11,175 nt of DNA from Acidobacteriota bacterium (GTDB lineage: Bacteria; Acidobacteriota; Vicinamibacteria; Vicinamibacterales; UBA2999): contig JADZBZ010000077.1 of assembly GCA_020851835.1 (NCBI GenBank), forward strand, positions 1 to 11,175. Reading direction: 5' to 3'. The notes beneath the pieces are model-generated. The model saw only the letters and a program-made list of their open reading frames with translations, made no database searches and was not told the origin of the DNA. Of the stretch, positions 1 through 5,705 are shown piece after piece; position 1 is the first letter of the stretch, and every line of letters starts with the position of its first letter. The translations under genes and the position numbers were made by a program.

Positions 1-799
1 GGAGATTGGGGTTGCTCGGCGCCAGCGCCAGGTTCGCCTGAATGACGTTGGGCAGCCCCTCGGACAGTGGTGCCCACGTGGTTCCGCCATCGCTGGACTT
101 GAAGATGCCCGTGCCGATGCCGCCGAAAGCGCCGCCTTCCCTGAAGCTCTGCTGCTGCGGCCAGAGCGTGGCGTAGACGGTGTTGGGATCCGACGGGTCC
201 ATGATGATGTCGTTGCCGCTCGTGTACTCGTCGCGGTAGAGCACCTTCTCGAAGGACCCACCGCCGTCCAGGGACCGGAAGATCCCCCGCTCGGCGCTCG
301 GTCCATAGGGGTGCCCCAACACCGCCACGAACAGGCGGTCCGGGTTGGTGGGATCCACCACCACGTCGGCAATCATCTGGCTGTCGCCGAGACCCAGGTG
401 CATCCAGGTCGCCCCGGCATCCGTGGACTTGTACATCCCGTCACCCGTGGACAGGTCGGGACGAATGATCCCTCCGCCGGTGCCGACGTAGATGATGTCG
501 GGGTTCGACGGCGCCACGGCGATGGCGCCGATGGAGGTGGTGGCCTGGCCATCGAACAGCGGCTCCCAGTTGGAGCCGTAGTCGGTGGAGCGCCAGACGC
601 CGCCGTTGTCGAACCCGATGTAGAAGACGTTGGGTTGGCTGGCCACCCCGTCCAGCGCGCGCGTGCGTCCGGCCCGCGTAGGCCCGATGGCCCGCCACCG
701 CATGTCGCCGTACAGATCCGGCGACTGGGCCGCGGCAACCCCGGTCCAGGCCGCGAGAAGGACCACCGCGATGACGGCGTGGGTGATGGTGGTGCGCAT
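1..799 (-). CDS. Exported BNR/VPS10-like beta-propeller protein, 3' end beyond window
   Basis: Only the first 266 codons lie in the window; the frame is still open at base 1. The protein begins with a signal peptide (residues 1-24, hydrophobic core AVIAVVLLAAW, cleavage likely after VAAA before QSP). Four Asp-box blades of the S-x-D-x-G-x-x-W type follow: STDYGSNW (71-78), STDAGATW (125-132), a degenerate SLDGGGSF (176-183) and SSDGGTTW (235-242). They alternate with blade strands such as IAVAPSNPDIIYVGTG. This is the sialidase/VPS10-type propeller of the large proteins often labelled 'glycosyl hydrolase' or 'WD40/YVTN/BNR-like repeat protein', abundant in Acidobacteriota and usually much longer than this fragment. 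Those labels do not prove glycosidase activity, and the substrate is unknown. Start choice is firm: AAGGAGG (808-814) sits 8 bases before ATG. It lies 116 bases after the response regulator gene, so it may have its own promoter. Confidence 0.9.
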   Translation of the reverse strand, partial: MRTTITHAVIAVVLLAAWTGVAAAQSPDLYGDMRWRAIGPTRAGRTRALDGVASQPNVFYIGFDNGGVWRSTDYGSNWEPLFDGQATTSIGAIAVAPSNPDIIYVGTGGGIIRPDLSTGDGMYKSTDAGATWMHLGLGDSQMIADVVVDPTNPDRLFVAVLGHPYGPSAERGIFRSLDGGGSFEKVLYRDEYTSGNDIIMDPSDPNTVYATLWPQQQSFREGGAFGGIGTGIFKSSDGGTTWAPLSEGLPNVIQANLALAPSNPNL

Positions 800-874
800 G
801 GTAACCGCCTCCTTGGGTACCCGGCGCTCCCTCGAGCCGCGACCTTGCGCGGAAGACGCGCGCCAGCGAGGCCT

Positions 875-880
875 AGTGTA
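875..880 (-). promoter_or_regulatory. Candidate -10 element for the BNR-protein gene
   Basis: The 116-base gap between the response regulator stop and the BNR gene holds TACACT on the minus strand, 75 bases before the start codon. It matches the key -10 positions (TA at the start, T at the end). I see no convincing -35 box 16-18 bases upstream, so the promoter is either weak, activator-dependent or not real. No terminator-like hairpin with a T tract follows the response regulator gene, so readthrough from it is also possible. Confidence 0.25.
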
Positions 881-915
881 TGACAGGCGGCCGGCTGAAC
901 TGCGATCGCCGCCCG

Positions 916-1626
916 TCACATCAGCAGCTGGTAGCCGCTTCCGTGCACCGTGATGATATAGCGGGGCTCGTGCGGGCGCGGTTCGATGTGCACGCGGAGC
1001 TTGGCGATGTAGTTGTCGACGGTGCGCGTCACGGCCAGATGGTGATAACCCCACACGTCGCGCAGCAGTTGCTCGCGTCCGACCACTTCGTTGCGATGGG
1101 CGAACAGGTAACGCAGCAGCTCGAACTCCCGTGCCGACAGCGCGAGCCGGCGACCCTTCTTGAGCACGAGCCGCTGACGCGGTCGGACGACGACATCGCC
1201 CAGCGAGAACTCGTCGCTGGCCGGGGCACGCCAGTCATCGCGCCGCACCTGTGCACGCACGCGCGCCAGCAACTCGCTTACGCTGAAGGGCTTGGGCACG
1301 TAGTCGTCCGCGCCCAGGTCCAGACCCCGGACGCGGTCCCGTTCGTGGGTGCGAGCCGTCAGCACCACGATAGGCACGAGCAGGCCGCGTGCCCGCACCT
1401 GCTGGCACACGTCGAACCCGCTGATGCCCGGCAGCAGGACGTCCACGAGCAGCAGCGCGAACTGCTGGTGCGCGCAGGCCTGAAGCCCCTCTTCTCCCGA
1501 GGCCACCGCGGTCACCCGGTAGCCCTCGAACTCCAGGTTGTCCACCAGCATCGAGCGCATCTGCGGCTCGTCCTCGATAACCAGGACATGCCGCGGGAGC
1601 CCGGTCCCCAGGCCCGGCGTGCTCAT
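916..1626 (-). CDS. OmpR/PhoB-family response regulator
   Basis: A 236-residue DNA-binding response regulator. The receiver domain (about 13-125) carries the acidic pair E18-D19, phospho-acceptor D62 in LLVDVLLPG, T90 and K112 in PKPF, so all catalytic residues are present. A winged-helix output domain follows (about 140-236), with the family signatures TRTVDNYIAKLR and HGSGYQLL. The frame stays open further upstream, but the ATG at 1626 is chosen because it gives the usual family length and a normal N-terminus just before the receiver domain. That ATG overlaps the TGA of the histidine kinase gene (ATGA overlap), so the two are translationally coupled and almost certainly a cognate pair. Proteins of this family bind tandem direct repeats spaced 10-11 bases. 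Two such arrays lie in this window (8716-8743 and 10060-10087) and are plausible, untested targets. Confidence 0.95.
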   Translation of the reverse strand: MSTPGLGTGLPRHVLVIEDEPQMRSMLVDNLEFEGYRVTAVASGEEGLQACAHQQFALLLVDVLLPGISGFDVCQQVRARGLLVPIVVLTARTHERDRVRGLDLGADDYVPKPFSVSELLARVRAQVRRDDWRAPASDEFSLGDVVVRPRQRLVLKKGRRLALSAREFELLRYLFAHRNEVVGREQLLRDVWGYHHLAVTRTVDNYIAKLRVHIEPRPHEPRYIITVHGSGYQLLM

Positions 1627-3299
1627 GACACGGCCTCGGGGCAGCGCGATGTCTGGGCGTCGGGGCCGGCGGGCACCGGCAGGCAGGGCAGCGTGACGCG
1701 AAACGTGCTGCCCAGGCCCGGCGCACTCGTCACCTCGACCCGCCCGTGATGGGCGTGCACGAGCAACCGGACGATGGACAGGCCCAGCCCGAAACCGGGT
1801 CGGTGCGAGGCGCCGGGCGCGCGGTAGAACCGCTCGAAGATCCGGGTCTGATCGGCCGCCGCAATGCCGACGCCGCGGTCCACCACCTCCACGATGGCCG
1901 ACTGCCGCTCTTGACACAGGTTCACCGTTACCGGCGATCCAGGCGCGGAGTACTTCACGGCGTTGTCGAGCAGATTGGCCACGACCTGTTCGAGGGCGGC
2001 CGGGTCTGCGTGCACGGAGGGCCCGATGCCGCGCTGCCGCACCTCGAAGGTCACCTGCCGGCTGGCGAGGCCGTGCGCGAAGGCGTCCACCGTTTCGCGT
2101 ACGAGGGCGCCCAGATCCACCTGTTCGAACTCGTAGGTGCGATCCTGCTGCAGGCGCGAGAACTCGAGCACGTGCTGCACCAGCACCGACAGACGCCGGG
2201 CCTCCGCGCCAATCGTGTCGAGGTAGTCGGCCAGCTTCTCAGGCGAGCGAATGCGATCCATCTGCAGCGTCTCGGTCGCCGCGCTCAGCAGCGACAGGGG
2301 CGTCTTCAACTGGTGCGACACGTGGGCCACGAAGTCAGTCTGCATCCGGGCCAGTTCCGACGAACGGCGATGCGCCTGTGCGGCCAGGCCGAGAGCCACC
2401 AGCATGAGCAGCATCGAGAAGACCGTCGGCAGATACCCCTGCCCTCCGCCGGACAGGGCGCCGAGCGCCGGCGCACCCACCTCGATCACCCAGGGGCGTG
2501 GCGCCACCTCGGCGGCCAGGCGCGACCGGATGTCGTCGGCGGGATAGAAGAGCATCGGGAAGGTGAGCCGCGCGCCGTCCACGCCGGCCGGAAGGCCGCC
2601 GAAAACCGTCGCACCCCGTTCGTCGGTCACCCTGAGCTGCAGCGGAAGCTCGCCGGCTCGACGCGCCAGCAGCGCCTGGAAGGCCGCGCCGTGGCGCCCG
2701 GCGAACAACTGCCCCGGCATGCGCACCGGGTCGATGACGAACCCGAGCACGGCGAAGTACTCCACACGCCGCGCGTCGCTCCAGAACAGGCGCAGAAACA
2801 TCTGACGAGCGTCGGCGCCCACGCCCTCGGCCGCTACGTAGATCTGTTGCGACTTGGCATGCTGGCGGGCCAGCGTCAGCACGTCGGTCGCCATCGCCGG
2901 ATCGCGGGCAAATCCGCCCGTGCGGCCGTAGAACAATACTTCGCCCTTGCGCGCGGCGCCCGGGTCGGCGCTCCAGGCGAAAAAGCGCTCCACGTGCGGG
3001 TAGGTATCGAGCCCCTCCGCGAACTTCCGCGCCACGAGATCCAGGCGGCCGGCGCGCAGGTCCGGGTGGTTGACGGCGGCCAGGGTGTCGAAGATGGGGC
3101 CATCGAGGATGCGCCGCAGCTCGCGGCTTACGTCATCGGCGGCCTGTTCCGAGAACTGGCGCACGATGACCTTGGTTTGTGACTGCAGCGTGGTGATGGC
3201 CCGGTGCTGCAGGTAGAACACCAGAACAGCCGCCCCGATGGTCGCGATGATCGCGAACACGAGCGGATGAGAGCGCCAGGATCGACGGTCGAGCTGCAT
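1623..3299 (-). CDS. Membrane sensor histidine kinase
   Basis: A 558-residue transmembrane sensor kinase. TM1 lies at about 14-31, and a large sensor region of about 255 residues at about 32-288. TM2 follows at about 289-307 (YLPTVFSMLLMLVALGLAA). The HisKA domain has phospho-acceptor H329 in HVSHQLKTPLS, and the HATPase_c domain has N box NLLDNAVKYS (442-451), G1 DRGVGIA (474-480), F box FERFYR (488-493) and G2 GFGLGLS (502-508). All catalytic boxes are intact. I do not recognise the sensor region, so the signal is unknown. Two in-frame starts are possible, GTG at 3305 and ATG at 3299. Neither has a clear Shine-Dalgarno sequence, and the promoter just upstream predicts a leader of only about 8-14 bases. 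The 3' end overlaps the response regulator start. No SD plus a short leader suggests leaderless-like initiation. Confidence 0.93.
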   Translation of the reverse strand: MQLDRRSWRSHPLVFAIIATIGAAVLVFYLQHRAITTLQSQTKVIVRQFSEQAADDVSRELRRILDGPIFDTLAAVNHPDLRAGRLDLVARKFAEGLDTYPHVERFFAWSADPGAARKGEVLFYGRTGGFARDPAMATDVLTLARQHAKSQQIYVAAEGVGADARQMFLRLFWSDARRVEYFAVLGFVIDPVRMPGQLFAGRHGAAFQALLARRAGELPLQLRVTDERGATVFGGLPAGVDGARLTFPMLFYPADDIRSRLAAEVAPRPWVIEVGAPALGALSGGGQGYLPTVFSMLLMLVALGLAAQAHRRSSELARMQTDFVAHVSHQLKTPLSLLSAATETLQMDRIRSPEKLADYLDTIGAEARRLSVLVQHVLEFSRLQQDRTYEFEQVDLGALVRETVDAFAHGLASRQVTFEVRQRGIGPSVHADPAALEQVVANLLDNAVKYSAPGSPVTVNLCQERQSAIVEVVDRGVGIAAADQTRIFERFYRAPGASHRPGFGLGLSIVRLLVHAHHGRVEVTSAPGLGSTFRVTLPCLPVPAGPDAQTSRCPEAVS

Positions 3300-3319
3300 G
3301 GCCACGTTCGGTCCGGGGC

Positions 3320-3348
3320 ACAGTACGCCGGCACCGCAGGGGTGTCAA
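3320..3348 (-). promoter_or_regulatory. Sigma70-type promoter of the histidine kinase-regulator operon
   Basis: On the minus strand a perfect -35 hexamer TTGACA (3343-3348) is followed by a 17-base spacer and TACTGT (3320-3325), which keeps the TA...T core of a -10 box. The expected transcription start, near 3313, is only about 14 bases before the ATG at 3299, or 8 before the GTG at 3305. This is the best-formed promoter I found in the window. It implies that the two-component genes can be transcribed separately from the upstream NHL gene. Confidence 0.6.
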
Positions 3349-3376
3349 GACGCCTCGACACCCGCCTCGACACCCG
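3340..3376 (-). promoter_or_regulatory. Inverted repeat over the -35 box plus 12-bp tandem duplication
   Basis: On the minus strand, GGGTGTCGAG (3354-3363) and CTTGACACCC (3340-3349) form a 10-bp stem with a 4-base GCGT loop. One pair is G-U, which forms only in the minus-strand transcript. The right arm contains the -35 hexamer of the kinase promoter. The left arm is part of a perfect 12-bp tandem duplication (CCTCGACACCCG on the plus strand at 3353-3364 and 3365-3376), so two alternative left arms exist. No T tract follows. It begins 8 bases after the NHL stop codon. It may be an operator over the promoter, a Rho-independent-like stop for NHL transcripts, or both; the sequence alone does not decide. 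Confidence 0.5.
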
Positions 3377-3383
3377 CTTCCGG

Positions 3384-4649
3384 CTAGCTCGACGGCTGCG
3401 CCAACCGCACTTCCTGCCCCATCACCTTGGCCGGATCCGCATTGGGCTTCGGCCTGAACTTCTGCACACGACCGCCGAATACCTCGGCGGTGTACACGTT
3501 CCCCTCCTGATCGACGGTGAGCGAGTGCGGGCCGTTGAACTGACCCAGCTGCCCGCCCGGCCCGCCCCACCCGTACAGGTAGCGGCCATTCAAGTCGTAC
3601 TTGAGCATGCGCATCGTGCCGCCGTCAGCCACCCAGAGGAACTGGTCGGTCGAGATGAAGTGGGCGTACGGTGACGAGCGCACCCCGGTGGTCCACATGT
3701 CCAGGAACTTGCCGTCCTCGTCGAAGACCTGCATGCGCCGGTGGCCGCGGTCCACCACGAACAACCGGCGGTCGCGGCTGATGGCGATGCTGTGCACGGT
3801 GTTCCACTCGTTGGGACCCGGGTTGGCGGGATCCTTCGGCGCCGCGCCCCAGTCCAACAGGAACGCGCCGTCCCGATCGAACTTCGCCACACGCGTGCCG
3901 CCGTAGCCGTCGGTGACGAAGAAGGTGCCGTCGGGTAGCCACGCGATATCGGTCGGCCGGTCGAACAGCCGTCCCCCGTCGCGACCGCGCTGCCCCTTGG
4001 TGCCGAGCGTCATTACGAGTTGGCCGTCATAGGTGAACTTGTAGATCACGTGCAGCTGGTCGTCGAACACCCAGACGTGTTTCTCGGGGTCGTAGGGGCT
4101 CATCTTGATCTTGTGCGGTCCGCGGCCGCACGTCATGTCGAAGAGACGATCGTGCTGCGGCCAGCTCTGGACCATCCGGCCGTCGCGGTCCACGACGAAG
4201 ATCACGTGATGGTACCGGCGCTGCCAGCCACGCCTGGGTACGGTCTCGCACGTGGCGCTCAGCCCATCGTCGTTGCCGGTAGCGTTTCCGCGCGACGGGC
4301 TGAGCATCGCATAGGGAGTCCAGGGGGCCGCGCCGGGCGGCAGCGGCAGCTCTCCCCGCTGCGCGATCCAGATGCGGTCCGGCGTTTCGGCGTACACCGC
4401 GCCAACCGACCCCCAGGTCCATCCGTCGTGGCTCAGGCCGTCGGGCCCGTCTGGCAACGGCTGCGGCCAGTTGGGCACGGGCTCGTACGGGCCGAATTCC
4501 TCCTGGCCGCCTCTCTCCTGCGACACGGCCAGGTCGGCGGGCGCCGCCAGGTCGGCGTCGCGCCCACTCGACGGGGGCGCGGGCGCGCACCGCGCCACCA
4601 CGAGCAGCGCCATGGCGATCGGCGCGAGCGGCCACCAGTATCTGTCCAT
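3384..4649 (-). CDS. Secreted NHL-repeat six-bladed propeller, PAL-like
   Basis: A 421-residue exported protein. The N-terminus (LAPIAMALLVVARCAPAPP) is a signal sequence; C21 could be a lipidated cysteine, but R at -1 is unusual for a lipobox. A low-complexity Ala/Asp linker follows, then NHL blades from about 80 to 400. These include FDRPTDIAWLPDGTFFVTDG (229-248), VHSIAISRDRRLFVVDR (285-301) and GPHSLTVDQEGNVYTAEVFG (373-392). The blade pattern resembles peptidyl-alpha-hydroxyglycine alpha-amidating lyase, a zinc propeller. Three histidines in equivalent blade positions, H179 (GPHKI), H286 (VHSI) and H375 (GPHSL), are candidate metal ligands, and C134/C174 may pair. Lyase activity is unproven; bacterial members are mostly uncharacterised. 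The start is supported by GGGAGG (4656-4661) 6 bases before ATG. It sits 97 bases after the TPR gene and before the sensor kinase. Confidence 0.85.
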   Translation of the reverse strand: MDRYWWPLAPIAMALLVVARCAPAPPSSGRDADLAAPADLAVSQERGGQEEFGPYEPVPNWPQPLPDGPDGLSHDGWTWGSVGAVYAETPDRIWIAQRGELPLPPGAAPWTPYAMLSPSRGNATGNDDGLSATCETVPRRGWQRRYHHVIFVVDRDGRMVQSWPQHDRLFDMTCGRGPHKIKMSPYDPEKHVWVFDDQLHVIYKFTYDGQLVMTLGTKGQRGRDGGRLFDRPTDIAWLPDGTFFVTDGYGGTRVAKFDRDGAFLLDWGAAPKDPANPGPNEWNTVHSIAISRDRRLFVVDRGHRRMQVFDEDGKFLDMWTTGVRSSPYAHFISTDQFLWVADGGTMRMLKYDLNGRYLYGWGGPGGQLGQFNGPHSLTVDQEGNVYTAEVFGGRVQKFRPKPNADPAKVMGQEVRLAQPSS

Positions 4650-4664
4650 TGTGAGCCTCCCGAG

Positions 4665-4686
4665 GCCGCCGGCTCGACGCGGCGGC
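4665..4686 (-). other. GC-rich hairpin just upstream of the NHL gene
   Basis: GCCGCCG and CGGCGGC form a 7-bp stem around an 8-base loop, ending 3 bases before the Shine-Dalgarno sequence of the NHL gene. There is no T tract. In the 97-base gap between the TPR and NHL genes it could be a transcript-stability or processing element, or an attenuating structure at the ribosome site. In DNA this GC-rich a 7-bp stem can also arise by chance. Confidence 0.3.
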
Positions 4687-4746
4687 TAGTTCGTGCCTCT
4701 CATGTACACGCCGGCCACGTGCGCCGGGTGGCGCCGATACCGTTCA

Positions 4747-5691
4747 TCACCGTGGTCCACCTTGACGCGGCTCCTTGCGGAGTTCCTCGATGAACGTCTC
4801 GGCCTGCTTCGCTTCGGGCGTCCCGGGATGATTGGCCACGACCTGCTCGAAGAGCGCGAGTGCCCCGTCCACGTCGTTCCGGCTGAAATGAATCTTCGCC
4901 AGGCCGAGGGTGGCGCCCGCGGCGCCGGGCCTGGCGGCCAGCACGCGCTGAAACTGCTTCTCGGCATCAGCGGTCCTGCCCTGCGCGAAGTAGACGGCCC
5001 CCAGCGTCGAGGCCGCCTCCACCGCCAGCGGGTCGGTGGCCAGGTTCGGGTTGGTCGCCAGGCCCTTCTCGAGGGCCGCCACCGCCTTGTCGTACTCCTG
5101 CCTGTCGACGTAGGCGCTCCCGAGCTGGTACTGAACGGCCGCATCCTCCGGGCCGAGCGCGGCAGCCTTCTCGAGACTCGCTACGGCGTCGCCCGGACGA
5201 TTCAGGCGAAAGTAGGCCAGCGCCAGATTCACGTGCAGCGCCGGTACGGCCGGCGCCTGCGCGATGGCAGCCTCGAAGCGCTGGGCCGCCTGCGCGAAGT
5301 TACCGCTGTTGAAGGCGGCCACCCCCTCCTGGAACTCCTTCGAACCGCCGGCGGCCGTCTTCACCAGCGTGAAGTCGAAGTTCCGGTCGGTGCCGGCCAC
5401 CAGCTTCACCGTGTCGCTGATCGGCTGATAGCCCTGGCGCTCGACGGTCATCTCGTACTCGACCGCTTGCAGCCCCCGCCGGTAGAAGCGGCCGTCCTTG
5501 CCACTCGTGATGACGATCTCGCGCCCGCGGTCGATGTTGACGAGGCGGATGGTGACGCCCTCGATCGGCTTGCCGGTCTCGTCGAGGACTTGCCCCTTGA
5601 TGACCCCCAGCTCCATCTGCGCGGCGACGGGGACGGGGACGGCGCCGCTCAGCAGCGCCGCCGTCACCACGCCGATTCCCAGCCATTGCAT
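4747..5691 (-). CDS. Periplasmic TPR protein with N-terminal carboxypeptidase-regulatory-like domain
   Basis: A 314-residue exported protein. A signal peptide (1-24, ending PVAAQ) is followed by an Ig-like carboxypeptidase-regulatory-like domain at about 28-109 (GVIKGQVLDETGKPIEGVTI ... DGRFYRRGL ... YEMTVERQGYQ). About five TPR units follow (roughly 117-150, 151-184, 185-218, 222-257 and 258-291), with repeat signatures such as NLALAYFRLNRPGDAVASLE and QLGSAYVDRQEYDKAVAALE. TPR arrays mediate protein-protein contact, so it is probably a periplasmic partner of the receptor encoded just upstream. The start is ATG at 5691, only 14 bases after the receptor stop. GAGAGGG lies 7 bases before it, so the two genes form an operon. 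The frame is open far upstream inside the receptor gene, but that extension has no recognisable domain and is rejected. No enzymatic motif is seen. Confidence 0.88.
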   Translation of the reverse strand: MQWLGIGVVTAALLSGAVPVPVAAQMELGVIKGQVLDETGKPIEGVTIRLVNIDRGREIVITSGKDGRFYRRGLQAVEYEMTVERQGYQPISDTVKLVAGTDRNFDFTLVKTAAGGSKEFQEGVAAFNSGNFAQAAQRFEAAIAQAPAVPALHVNLALAYFRLNRPGDAVASLEKAAALGPEDAAVQYQLGSAYVDRQEYDKAVAALEKGLATNPNLATDPLAVEAASTLGAVYFAQGRTADAEKQFQRVLAARPGAAGATLGLAKIHFSRNDVDGALALFEQVVANHPGTPEAKQAETFIEELRKEPRQGGPR

Positions 5692-5705
5692 CGGAAGGCC
5701 CTCTC

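Noticed and set aside
373..738. Small minus-strand frames (373-738, 441-698) in the left-edge region
   Set aside because: They are alternative frames of the BNR-repeat gene, whose true frame runs open from 799 to the window edge and shows four Asp-box repeats.
902..909. GCGATCGC palindrome after the response regulator gene
   Set aside because: An 8-base palindrome occurring once is expected by chance and lacks a T tract or partner site.
1746..3182. 478-codon open frame on the plus strand opposite the histidine kinase
   Set aside because: Same reason: an Arg/His/Gln-rich shadow with no motif, while the kinase frame carries every catalytic box.
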